Assembly: GCA_947629095.1 (NCBI GenBank)
Contig: CANRCK010000004.1
Coordinates: 1 to 57,079, forward strand
Reading direction: 5' to 3'
From: an uncultured Clostridia bacterium
GTDB taxonomy: Bacteria; Bacillota; Clostridia; Christensenellales; Borkfalkiaceae
Length of the DNA: 57,079 bases
Shown here: positions 17,310 through 24,881 of the stretch, one piece after another
Position numbering within the stretch: the stretch's first letter is position 1
Layout: each line of letters starts with the position of its first letter
Notes under the pieces: model-generated
The model's input: only the letters and a program-made list of their open reading frames with translations
Told to the model about the DNA's origin: nothing
Databases searched by the model: none
Position numbers and translations under genes: made by a program

Positions 17310-17465
17310 ATGGAAAACAACGTGAATATCGACATTGCCTGCGACGTTTCAACCTGCAGGCACAACTATCAGAGCTGCAACTGTACTCTTCCCAAGATCA
17401 AAGTGGGCTGCACCTGCAACGCGGAGGCGTGCACCTGCTGCCAAAGCTACTCTGAAAAAATATAA
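17310..17465 (+). CDS. Small Cys-rich DUF1540-type protein (51 aa)
   Basis: The protein has nine cysteines in a DUF1540-like pattern: IACDVSTCRHNYQSCNCTLPK, with the end TCNAEACTCCQSY. Proteins of this type probably bind a metal; the role is unknown. The start is ATG 17310, placed 6 nt after GGAGGG; a longer in-frame reading from 17262 has no ribosome site. It is bounded by its own terminator, so it is a single small gene. Confidence 0.8.
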   Translation: MENNVNIDIACDVSTCRHNYQSCNCTLPKIKVGCTCNAEACTCCQSYSEKI

Positions 17466-17472
17466 TTTTTAA

Positions 17473-17505
17473 GGGCGCGCGGCTAAAATAGCCGCGCGCC
17501 CTTTC
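17473..17505. terminator. Terminator after the DUF1540 gene
   Basis: A 13-bp stem (17473-17485 with 17489-17501, loop AAA) followed by TTT; it separates convergent genes. Confidence 0.85.
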
Positions 17506-17519
17506 CGTATGCGGGTCAA

Positions 17520-18578
17520 TTATGCAAGCCAATCGCGCAGAGGAATGAGAGCGGGCATTCCCATGGCGCTGAAAAGATTATCCGTGTAGAAGTATTTTGC
17601 AACCACGCTCGAACCGAAATAATCGGTGAAAGGCTGCATAAACGGTAGGTCGTACACGGGGTGGACGATGTAGCCGAGGAACAGAACTACGGCTACGGAG
17701 ATCAGGAACATAAATATTGCGCCCAGCACGCCGTCGGCCACATAGAAAGCAGAGCCGAGACGGGCGAACGAAAGTACCCTCGACACAAAGAAGGATACGA
17801 GGAATACCACGATTAGAAGCAACACAAACAGCCCTGCGGTGATTATCCATTTGGCTATTGTGAGAGGCAAGCCTTCGGCAATCTGCATTTCGCCGAACCA
17901 GCCGCCAACGGTGGTAGCCAACGCCGCGTTTGCGCCGTCGAACAGCCCGGAGTTGAACACAAGGTTATACGCCATAAAGCCCGCGCCGACGGCAAGCCCC
18001 AGAACTATGAAGGACCACAGGGACGAGGATATGCCGTTTGAAAAACCGTGGCGGATTGCAATGTGCATAAGACCTATTATTATGAAGTCAAACGCGCTTG
18101 ATTTTGCCGAAGCCCAAAGCCCGCTTGAATATAAGCCGCCGAGCGACGACCTTACGGCTTCTATCTGCGACAGGTCGAGCACGATGAACACGGGCACGAT
18201 GATGAGCAAGCTTATGGTCAAGCCCTTGATTGCCAAACATAATCCTCCGCAAACCCTGTTTATTATGCCGACTATGCCGTACTTGCGCATTTCGTCGTCA
18301 CGCTTTTCCAAAGAACGGCTTATTATTCTTTGGAACAGCTTTGAAAGCCCCATACACATGAGCATAAACACAACGGCGAATACAATTACCACTATACCGC
18401 CGGCTACCGGGTTTGCACCCGAACTGTTGAGGATTCCGCCTATTGCCATGGTGAGGAGTGCGGCTACTACATATTCAACCGCCCACGTCTGTACTTTGGT
18501 GAAACCTTTTACAAAACCGATTACAAGACCTATCACCGCAAACAGCGCGGGAACCAATACTAATAACAATGCTGCCAT
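17520..18578 (-). CDS. CvpA-like polytopic membrane protein (352 aa)
   Basis: The start (ALFAVIGLVIGFVKGFTKVQ) resembles the CvpA (colicin V production) family first helix and glycine-containing loop. About eight to nine hydrophobic segments follow, so it is about twice the length of ordinary CvpA. A charged cytoplasmic loop (RSLEKRDDEMRKYG) sits near residue 95. The last 50 residues are less hydrophobic. Assignment to CvpA is tentative. It lies 32 nt downstream of glnS and may be co-transcribed. Confidence 0.6.
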   Translation of the reverse strand: MAALLLVLVPALFAVIGLVIGFVKGFTKVQTWAVEYVVAALLTMAIGGILNSSGANPVAGGIVVIVFAVVFMLMCMGLSKLFQRIISRSLEKRDDEMRKYGIVGIINRVCGGLCLAIKGLTISLLIIVPVFIVLDLSQIEAVRSSLGGLYSSGLWASAKSSAFDFIIIGLMHIAIRHGFSNGISSSLWSFIVLGLAVGAGFMAYNLVFNSGLFDGANAALATTVGGWFGEMQIAEGLPLTIAKWIITAGLFVLLLIVVFLVSFFVSRVLSFARLGSAFYVADGVLGAIFMFLISVAVVLFLGYIVHPVYDLPFMQPFTDYFGSSVVAKYFYTDNLFSAMGMPALIPLRDWLA

Positions 18579-18610
18579 TAAAATCTTTCTCCGTTTATTT
18601 ATTATAATTA

Positions 18611-20257
18611 TTATTTATTATAACTATCCTTTAAGGATACTATTTCCGAAAGAATGAGCTTGCCCTCTTCCTCTGTCTTTTTGTAATAACCCGTGCGCAT
18701 AAGCTGGAAAGGAGTGTCGTTTGCGCTTTCGGCAAGATACGGCTCCGCCTTTCCGAAAAGAACTTTTTCGCTTTGAAGGTTCAACCGCTCGGCATAGTCC
18801 TGGTCGGGATATTCCTCATCCTTTAACAGAGGTTCATACTGCCTGAACTCGCAGTCGGCGCCGTACTTTGCGTCGACCCACTGAATGACGCCCTTTGCCT
18901 TTATTTCGCACGGCTTGTCGCTGCCGCTGCGCGTTTCGGGGAAATAGGTGCACAACAGCTCCTTTACTTCGCCGTTTTCGCCCAAAACCACGTCGTCGCA
19001 GCGGACGATATACGCCGCTTTGAGGCGAACCGTGCCGCCCTTTTGAAGCCGCTTGTACTTGGGAGGAGGGTTGAGAGAGAAGTCGTCTCCGTCTATATAT
19101 ACGCTGCCCGTAAACTTAATTTTACGCGCGCCCGTGTTTTTGACGGGATTCTTTTCGAAATCGACTTCCTCTTCTCCTCGGTAGTTGGTTACGGTGAGTT
19201 TTATGGGGTTGAGCACAGCCATTGCGCGCCCGGCGTTTTCGTTAAGGTTGTCGCGTATGCAACTGTCGAGCTGGGCGGAGTTGACTATGGAATAGGCCTT
19301 GGCGACGCCGACGTCGGCGCAGAATTTTTTGAGAGCCTCGGGGGGGACTCCCCTGTTTTTAAGCCCCATTATGGTGGGCATACGGGGGTCGTCCCAGCCG
19401 CGAACGAAGCCTTCGTCGACGAGCTTTTTTAAATAACGCTTGGACATAAGCGTGTTTGTTATATTGAGCCGCGCAAACTCTATCTGGCGGGGTCTGGGAG
19501 CGGGGAAGCCCGCTTTTTCCACAAACCAATCGTAAAGCGGACGGTGATTTTCAAATTCTAGGGAACAGAGCGAATGGGTTATGCCCTCGATGGCGTCCGA
19601 AACGGGATGCGCAAAGTCGTACATGGGATATATGCACCACTTATCCCCCGTGCGGTAGTGGGGAACGTGGGCGATGCGGTAGATTATGGGGTCGCGCATG
19701 TTGACGTTGGGCGAGGACATATCTATCTTTGCCCTCAATGTGCGCGCGCCGTCGGGATATTTGCCCGCCTTCATTTCGCGGAAGAGCTTTAAGTTTTCCT
19801 CCACGCTTCTGTTGCGGTAGGGAGAGGGCGTACCCGGCTCAGTCAGGGTGCCGCGCGTTGCGGTTATCTCCTCGGCGGAGAGGTCGCAAACATAGGCGTT
19901 GCCGTCTGAAATATATTTTTCGGCGATTTCATAGAGCCTGTCGTAGTAGTCGGAGGCAAATACCAGCCTGTCGTACTCAAAGCCCAGCCACTTAACCGCC
20001 TCCACTATGGAGTTTACGTACTCGTAGTCCTCCTTGGCGGGGTTTGTGTCGTCCATGCGAAGGTTGAGTTCGCCGCCGTACCTCTCCTTTACGCCGAAGT
20101 TTATGCACATGGCTTTTATGTGACCGATATGCAGATAGCCGTTCGGCTCGGGCGGGAAACGGACGATGATTTTATTTCCGCGGGATTCGAACTTGCCTGC
20201 GGAGAGTTCTTCGTTTATAATCTGTTCTATAAAGTTGGTTGCCTCGGGAAGTTGCAT
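18611..20257 (-). CDS. glnS: Glutaminyl-tRNA synthetase
   Basis: Class I synthetase charging tRNA-Gln with glutamine. The HIGH motif is in FPPEPNGYLHIGHIKAMCIN (about residue 37), the KMSKS loop appears as LMSKRYLKKL, and the GlnRS-type C-terminal beta-barrel anticodon domains follow (KFTGSVYIDGDDFSLNPPPK). The 548-aa length is normal. Many Firmicutes lack GlnRS and use the GatCAB route, so this gene could have been gained by transfer. No T-box is visible in the short upstream region. The ribosome site is GAGGCGAG. Confidence 0.95.
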   Translation of the reverse strand: MQLPEATNFIEQIINEELSAGKFESRGNKIIVRFPPEPNGYLHIGHIKAMCINFGVKERYGGELNLRMDDTNPAKEDYEYVNSIVEAVKWLGFEYDRLVFASDYYDRLYEIAEKYISDGNAYVCDLSAEEITATRGTLTEPGTPSPYRNRSVEENLKLFREMKAGKYPDGARTLRAKIDMSSPNVNMRDPIIYRIAHVPHYRTGDKWCIYPMYDFAHPVSDAIEGITHSLCSLEFENHRPLYDWFVEKAGFPAPRPRQIEFARLNITNTLMSKRYLKKLVDEGFVRGWDDPRMPTIMGLKNRGVPPEALKKFCADVGVAKAYSIVNSAQLDSCIRDNLNENAGRAMAVLNPIKLTVTNYRGEEEVDFEKNPVKNTGARKIKFTGSVYIDGDDFSLNPPPKYKRLQKGGTVRLKAAYIVRCDDVVLGENGEVKELLCTYFPETRSGSDKPCEIKAKGVIQWVDAKYGADCEFRQYEPLLKDEEYPDQDYAERLNLQSEKVLFGKAEPYLAESANDTPFQLMRTGYYKKTEEEGKLILSEIVSLKDSYNK

Positions 20258-20305
20258 TGCTCGCCTCGACTATATAGATTGTTTGGTATAATGATTTTAT
20301 AAGTA

Positions 20306-21967
20306 TTAAGACAGACCTGTGATTACGCCGCGGTCGTCTATATCTATATGCTCCGCGCAGGGAACTTTGGAAAGACCGGGCATAAGCATTATTTCGCCCG
20401 CCACAGCCACTATGAAGTCAGCCCCGCCCTTGTACACGACGTCGCGGACGTAAATTCTGAAACCCGTGGGACGGGAAAGCTTTTTGGCGTCGTCGGAGAG
20501 GGAATATTGGGTTTTTGCTATTATTACGGGCAAGCCCTTTATCCCCTTGCCCTCTATTTCGGCTATTTTTTCAAGCGCGAGGTCGGAAAAATCCGCGCCG
20601 TCGCCGCCGTATATATTTTTGACAATATCGTTAACTTTTTTAACTATGCCGTCGTTAAGGTTGTAGGAATAGTGAAGCTCGGAGGGTTTGTCGCAGGCGG
20701 CAACCACGGCTTTTGCAAGTTCTACGCCGCCTTCGCCGCCCTTTAAAAATACGTCGGTGAATATTGCCTCGGCTCCCGCGGTTTTGCAGGCGGAGAGAAC
20801 CTCGTCTATCTCCGCGGCAGTATCGGTGGCGAACCTGTTCATTGCAACCACAACGGGCTTTTTATAGACGTTTGTAACGTTTTCAATATGCTTTAAAAGA
20901 TTGGGAAGCCCCGCCCGAAGCGCGCCTATATTTTCTTCGGACAGTTGGGATTTATCCGCGCCGCCGTGAAGTTTGAGCGCCTTGACCGTGGCTACGATTA
21001 CAACGCAGTCCGGCTGTATACCCGCAACGCGACACTTTGTATCGAGGAATTTTTCCGCGCCGAGGTCTGCGCCGAAGCCAGCCTCGGTTACGGCGTAATC
21101 GGCAAGAGTCATTGCCGTATAGGTTGCCCTTATGGAATTGCAGCCGTGGGCTATGTTGGCGAACGGACCGCCGTGCACTATTGCGGGCGTGCCCTCCAGA
21201 GTTTGCACGAGGTTGGGCTTTATTGCGTCCTTTAAAAGGGTTGTCATTGCGCCGTCAGCCTTTAAATCGCGCGCGCGGACGTACTCGCCGTCCTCCGAAA
21301 TGCCCACTACCACGTTGCCTATTCTCTTTTTTAAGTCGGCAAGGTCGGTGGCAAGGCAAAGAATTGCCATAATCTCAGAAGCGGCGGTTATTTCAAAGCC
21401 TTCGTCCCTTTCATAGCTTTGGCAGCCTTTCATATTGCCTGCGGCGTTATGTAAAGTTATGTTGCGCAGGGCGCGGTCGTTCATATCCATGCACCGCTTG
21501 AAATATACGTGCTTTATTCTGAGAGCGTTGCCGCGGAAAATATGGTTGTCAATCATTGCGCAGAGGAGATTGTTAGCCGCGGTTATTGCGTGAATATCGC
21601 CCGTGAAATGGAGATTTATATCAGCCATGGGCACGACCTGCGCATAGCCGCCGCCGGCGGCGCCGCCCTTTATGCCGAACACCGGTCCCAAAGACGGTTC
21701 CCTGAGGGCAAGACAAACTTTTTTGCCTATCCGCGACAAACCGTCGGCAAGACCTATCGAAACGGTGGTTTTACCCTCGCCGCTTGCCGTGGGATTTATA
21801 GCCGTTACCAAAACGAGCTTGGACTTGGGGTCAACCTTTTGGAGGTTGATCTTAGCCTTGTATTTTCCGTAAAGTTCCAGATCGTCCTCTTTCAGCCCGA
21901 GTTTTGCGGCAATTGCGCGTATGTCCTGCATTTTGCAGCTCTCTGCAATTTCAATATCCGACAGCAT
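20306..21967 (-). CDS. fhs: Formate--tetrahydrofolate ligase
   Basis: ATP-dependent formation of 10-formyl-THF from formate, feeding one-carbon metabolism or the Wood-Ljungdahl methyl branch. The P-loop is in INPTASGEGKTTVSIGLADG (about residue 58), followed by CLALREPSLGPVFGIKGGAA and INLHFTGDIHAITAANNLL. The length of 553 aa is normal. The promoter on the minus strand has an extended -10 (TGT-TATAAT) about 30 nt upstream, and AAGGAGA precedes the ATG. No other Wood-Ljungdahl gene is in the window, so acetogenesis cannot be claimed. Confidence 0.97.
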   Translation of the reverse strand: MLSDIEIAESCKMQDIRAIAAKLGLKEDDLELYGKYKAKINLQKVDPKSKLVLVTAINPTASGEGKTTVSIGLADGLSRIGKKVCLALREPSLGPVFGIKGGAAGGGYAQVVPMADINLHFTGDIHAITAANNLLCAMIDNHIFRGNALRIKHVYFKRCMDMNDRALRNITLHNAAGNMKGCQSYERDEGFEITAASEIMAILCLATDLADLKKRIGNVVVGISEDGEYVRARDLKADGAMTTLLKDAIKPNLVQTLEGTPAIVHGGPFANIAHGCNSIRATYTAMTLADYAVTEAGFGADLGAEKFLDTKCRVAGIQPDCVVIVATVKALKLHGGADKSQLSEENIGALRAGLPNLLKHIENVTNVYKKPVVVAMNRFATDTAAEIDEVLSACKTAGAEAIFTDVFLKGGEGGVELAKAVVAACDKPSELHYSYNLNDGIVKKVNDIVKNIYGGDGADFSDLALEKIAEIEGKGIKGLPVIIAKTQYSLSDDAKKLSRPTGFRIYVRDVVYKGGADFIVAVAGEIMLMPGLSKVPCAEHIDIDDRGVITGLS

Positions 21968-22082
21968 CCGATTCTCCTTAATAAATCTCTTGATTTATTA
22001 TAACACATATCCCCATTAAAAGTACAACGTTTGAAGGCACTTTTTTTAAATTAGAAAATGTTTTTGGAAAGTAAACGGCGTT

Positions 22083-22126
22083 AAAACGGCGCCGCGGGGC
22101 AATCACTTGCCCCGCGGCGCCGTTTT
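22083..22126. terminator. Very strong terminator at module C boundary
   Basis: A 20-bp perfect stem (22083-22102 with 22107-22126, loop TCAC) with A and T flanks. It overlaps the stop codon of the 68-aa minus-strand gene, so it ends that transcript. Confidence 0.9.
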
Positions 22127-22331
22127 AGGTTGCTTCGGATACGGTTATGCGGAATTTTTGACCGTTCAAAAACTCCATATCGAACGAATTGCCGTTTTGC
22201 GCAAATGCGCATACAAACAAATCTTTCAGCGTTGTTTCTATTTCGCCGCACAGTTCGCTTGCGGAGAAATTTTGTTCGGACTCTGCGGCAAACACCTGTT
22301 TTGCCGTATTCGGTTCTTTGGTTTTGGTCAT
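22125..22331 (-). CDS. Module C: unknown 68-aa protein
   Basis: I do not recognise it. It is soluble and slightly acidic, with a polar N-terminus (MTKTKEPNTAKQVFAAESEQ), a middle helix (ELCGEIETTLKDLFVCAFAQ) and a short beta-like end (MEFLNGQKFRITVSEAT). It looks real: AAAGGAGATAAT precedes the ATG, a near-consensus promoter lies upstream, and the stop falls in a strong terminator. It diverges from a double-HTH XRE regulator, parallel to modules A and B. A toxin, anti-repressor or other regulator partner is possible, but nothing in the sequence decides. Confidence 0.65.
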   Translation of the reverse strand: MTKTKEPNTAKQVFAAESEQNFSASELCGEIETTLKDLFVCAFAQNGNSFDMEFLNGQKFRITVSEAT

Positions 22332-22378
22332 AATTTATTATCTCCTTTGTTTTTCTGGACACTTGCAAGCATATTTAA

Positions 22379-22407
22379 ATTATATTCTCTACTTTGCCAT
22401 CAGTCAA
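22379..22407 (-). promoter_or_regulatory. Promoter of the module C 68-aa gene
   Basis: On the minus strand: -35 TTGACT (22402-22407), 17-bp spacer, -10 TATAAT (22379-22384). The spacer contains GTAGA next to the -10, matching the half-site at 22440-22455. Confidence 0.8.
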
Positions 22408-22439
22408 CAAATTGATGCCAAAACCGATAAGAATGTTTT

Positions 22440-22455
22440 GTAGAAAAAGGTCTAC
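22440..22455. promoter_or_regulatory. Candidate operator GTAGA-N6-TCTAC before module C XRE gene
   Basis: A 5-bp inverted repeat with a 6-bp centre overlaps the ribosome site of the XRE gene. The heptamer CTACTTT occurs here and again inside the divergent promoter spacer. The short arms make chance possible. Confidence 0.45.
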
Positions 22456-22458
22456 TTT

Positions 22459-22902
22459 ATGGTTAATTTGTCGAAGTTCGATGAGAGACTTAAAGAACTG
22501 ATGTCCGATAAAAATATAAATGCGCCCGCACTTGCAAAAGCCGTTGGAACAGACCGCACAAATATCACAAGATATATGCGCGGGGAACGGCTGCCGCAAT
22601 TTTTGACTTTTGTGGCGCTTATTGAGTTTTTTGATTGCTCCGCAGACTATCTTTTGGGACTTACGGAGTACCAAAAAGACGGCAAAAAATATTTTAAGGT
22701 TCAGCAGTTTGACAAGTCACTGAAAAATGTCTTTGTAAAATCGGGGAAAAGTCAATACGGTTTGGTGAAACAGAAAAAAATTTCCGCTTCGCTGATTTTT
22801 GATTGGCTTACGGGAAAGCGGCTGCCGTCAATGGAAAATCTAATTAAACTGAGCGAATATTTTGAAATTTCGGTTGACTATTTGCTTGGCAGGGAGAAAT
22901 GA
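22459..22902 (+). CDS. Module C regulator: XRE protein with two HTH domains (147 aa)
   Basis: Two complete Cro/C1 helix-turn-helix domains stand in one chain. Domain 1 (about 6-67) contains ALAKAVGTDRTNITRYMRGE and ends CSADYLLGLTE. Domain 2 (about 80-145) contains GLVKQKKISASLIFDWLTGK and ends ISVDYLLGRE. Both close on the same DYLLG motif, so the second is probably an internal duplication that has diverged. A tandem pair in one chain could bind two half-sites without dimerising. The partner gene is the divergent 68-aa ORF. The ribosome site AAAAGG lies inside a candidate operator, suggesting autoregulation. Confidence 0.85.
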   Translation: MVNLSKFDERLKELMSDKNINAPALAKAVGTDRTNITRYMRGERLPQFLTFVALIEFFDCSADYLLGLTEYQKDGKKYFKVQQFDKSLKNVFVKSGKSQYGLVKQKKISASLIFDWLTGKRLPSMENLIKLSEYFEISVDYLLGREK

Positions 22903-22926
22903 TTGGGTTGTGTTATGAGATATGTG

Positions 22927-22959
22927 AAAACCGCGCGGGTCAGATTCCCGCGCGGTTTT
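22927..22959. terminator. Bidirectional terminator between two convergent XRE genes
   Basis: A 13-bp stem (22927-22939 with 22947-22959) with AAAA and TTTT ends. Confidence 0.9.
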
Positions 22960-22964
22960 GAAAA

Positions 22965-23180
22965 TCAATATATTTTTGATTTATCCCTGTTGAACAGCTC
23001 GTCCAAAGATATCTTGAAGTAGTCTGCCAGCGCAACAAGCGTTTCGTAATCCGGGCGGGAGACGTCCGTTTCGTATCTGGTATAATTTACGCGGCTGACC
23101 TTTAAAATACTTGCCATTTCCGATTGGGTGAGACCTTCGGATTTTCTTAATTCTTTTAACTTTTCGCCTATCTTTATCAT
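22965..23180 (-). CDS. Small XRE-family HTH regulator D (71 aa)
   Basis: A stand-alone Cro/C1 HTH: MIKIGEKLKELRKSEGLTQS, then MASILKVSRVNYTRYETDVSRP as recognition region, ending FKISLDELFNRD. It has no sensing domain. It converges on the module C regulator. Two inverted repeats of the form TGTAC-N7-GTAC lie in its upstream region and are candidate operators. Its target besides itself is unclear; the divergent neighbour is glyS, 246 bp away. Confidence 0.83.
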   Translation of the reverse strand: MIKIGEKLKELRKSEGLTQSEMASILKVSRVNYTRYETDVSRPDYETLVALADYFKISLDELFNRDKSKIY

Positions 23181-23212
23181 ATTTTTAAACTCTTATATTA
23201 TATAAAAAATAT

Positions 23213-23260
23213 TGTACATAATTCGTACTATAATTCAAGAAAATGTACATATAAAGTACA
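23213..23260. promoter_or_regulatory. Two inverted repeats TGTAC-N7-GTAC upstream of XRE D
   Basis: Site 1 at 23213-23228 (TGTAC, seven bases, GTAC) and site 2 at 23244-23260 (TGTAC, seven bases, GTACA) share arms and spacing. Centres are 31 bp apart, about three helical turns. They sit 33-80 bp upstream of the XRE D start, around its likely promoter. Confidence 0.65.
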
Positions 23261-23325
23261 CACGGAGCCGTTTGAACAAATTACAGACATAAAAACAAGA
23301 TTAAGGAAAATCAATTTACATTCAC

Positions 23326-23354
23326 TTGACTAAATAACGCAAATATTTTAAAAT
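23326..23354 (+). promoter_or_regulatory. Promoter of glyS
   Basis: -35 TTGACT (23326-23331), 17-bp spacer, -10 TAAAAT (23349-23354); predicted start near 23361. Confidence 0.75.
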
Positions 23355-23359
23355 AAACG

Positions 23360-23386
23360 GGTAGCCGTGAGGGCTGCCTATTTTAT
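23360..23386 (+). promoter_or_regulatory. 5' hairpin with T-rich tract in glyS leader
   Basis: GGTAGCC (23360-23366) pairs with GGCTGCC (23372-23378, one G-T pair) and is followed by TATTTTATT. It is placed at the very 5' end of the predicted mRNA. It could be a stability element or a weak attenuator. A second hairpin (CGCATT / AATGCG) follows before the ribosome site. No T-box sequence is visible. Confidence 0.45.
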
Positions 23387-23426
23387 TGCGGCGCATTAAG
23401 CCAAATGCGTACGAAAGGAGTTTTTT

Positions 23427-24809
23427 ATGTCGGAAAACAAGAGAACGGTGACGATGGATAAGCTTGTGAATTTGTGCAAGGCAAGGGGAATTATTTTCCC
23501 CGGAAGCGAAATTTACGGCGGAATGGGTAACACCTGGGACTACGGTCCCGTGGGCGTGGAGATGAAAAATAATATAAAGCGCGCCTGGTGGAAGAGATTT
23601 GTTCAGGAGAGCGAAAACAGCTACGGCGTGGACGCAGCCATACTTATGAATTCAAGAGTGTGGGAAGCGAGCGGACATACCACCTCCTTTTCGGACCCGA
23701 AAATGGATTGCAGGGAATGCAAGAGCCGTCACCGCGCGGACAACTTGATCGAAGCACATTCAAAGGGCGCGGTCAATCCCGATCTTATGACGAACGAGGA
23801 GATGGAAGAATATATAAGGGAGCATCACATATGCTGCCCGATATGCGGAAAGTTCAACTGGACGGGAATACGGACCTTTAACCTTATGTTTGAAACCTCG
23901 CGCGGGGTGACGGACGAGAGCCAGAATAAAATATACCTACGCCCCGAAACGGCGCAGGGTGAGTTTGTGAATTTTATGAACGTTCAGCGCACTACGCGCG
24001 CAAAAGTGCCATTTGGGATTGCGCAGGTGGGCAAGGCGTTCAGAAACGAAATAACGCCCGGGAACTTTATCTTCCGTACGATAGAGTTTGAGCAGATGGA
24101 GCACCAATGGTTCTGCAAAGAGGGCACGGACAGCGAATATTACGAGGAATTTAAAAGCAAGGCGTGGAAATTCCTTGTGGATTTGGGATTCAATACGGAG
24201 CATTTGAGATTTAAAGACCACGACAAGCTGGCGCACTATGCAAAACAGGCGTGCGATATACAGTACCTCTTCCCCATGGGCTGGTCGGAGCTGAACGGCA
24301 TACACAACCGTACGAACTACGATCTGACGAGGCACCAGGAATATTCCGGAAAGACGATGCAATACGTTGACCCCGTTACGAACGAGAGATATATTCCCTA
24401 TGTTATTGAGTATTCAATAGGAGCGGACAGGCTTATGCTTGCAGTGCTTTCGGAGGCGTACGACGAGGAGACATTAGAGGGCGGCGACGTGAGAAACGTG
24501 CTACACCTGCACCCCGCCGTTGCGGCGTATAAGGCTGCCGTGCTGCCGTTGCAGAAGAATCTTTCGGATAAGGCGCAGGAAATATACAAAAAATTGTGCA
24601 AGCGCTTTTCCGTGACGTACGACGCTGCGGGGTCAATAGGCAAGCGCTACCGCAGGCAGGACGAAATAGGAACGCCTATGTGCATTACGATAGACTTTGA
24701 CACGCTTGAGGACAACACCGTTACGGTGCGCGACAGGGACACGATGGAACAGATTCGTATCCCCGCAGACGAGCTGGAAGGATATATTTTCAAATCGCTG
24801 GAATTTTAA
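23427..24809 (+). CDS. glyS: Glycyl-tRNA synthetase (single-chain class II)
   Basis: 460 aa, alpha-2 dimeric type. Motif 2 is FRNEITPGNFIFRTIEFEQM; motif 3 is EYSIGADRLMLAVL; the C-terminal anticodon domain contains IYKKLCKRFSVTYDAAGSIG. A cysteine-rich insertion (MDCRECKSRH, then CCPICGKFNW) near residues 90-155 may bind zinc. GAAAGGAG precedes the ATG. The leader is about 65 nt and lacks T-box landmarks, although glycyl synthetase genes in Firmicutes are often T-box controlled. Confidence 0.96.
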   Translation: MSENKRTVTMDKLVNLCKARGIIFPGSEIYGGMGNTWDYGPVGVEMKNNIKRAWWKRFVQESENSYGVDAAILMNSRVWEASGHTTSFSDPKMDCRECKSRHRADNLIEAHSKGAVNPDLMTNEEMEEYIREHHICCPICGKFNWTGIRTFNLMFETSRGVTDESQNKIYLRPETAQGEFVNFMNVQRTTRAKVPFGIAQVGKAFRNEITPGNFIFRTIEFEQMEHQWFCKEGTDSEYYEEFKSKAWKFLVDLGFNTEHLRFKDHDKLAHYAKQACDIQYLFPMGWSELNGIHNRTNYDLTRHQEYSGKTMQYVDPVTNERYIPYVIEYSIGADRLMLAVLSEAYDEETLEGGDVRNVLHLHPAVAAYKAAVLPLQKNLSDKAQEIYKKLCKRFSVTYDAAGSIGKRYRRQDEIGTPMCITIDFDTLEDNTVTVRDRDTMEQIRIPADELEGYIFKSLEF

Positions 24810-24833
24810 AAACCTTACTCCATAATAACGGAC

Positions 24834-24866
24834 AAAAGCGGAGATTGTGTGAAATCTCCGCTTTTT
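24834..24866. terminator. Bidirectional terminator after glyS
   Basis: AAAAGCGGAGATT / AATCTCCGCTTTT stem (24834-24846 with 24853-24865). Confidence 0.9.
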
Positions 24867-24881
24867 GTTGTGTTGTTATTT

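Noticed and set aside
22125-22331. Homology of the 68-aa module C protein to the MDFIEFLQ head domain
   Set aside because: FLNGQKFRI resembles IFNGKKFKV of module B, but the match is about nine residues with no wider similarity, so it may be chance.
23360-23426. T-box riboswitch in the glyS leader
   Set aside because: The leader is only about 65 nt and has neither a stem I nor the TGGNACCGCG antiterminator sequence.
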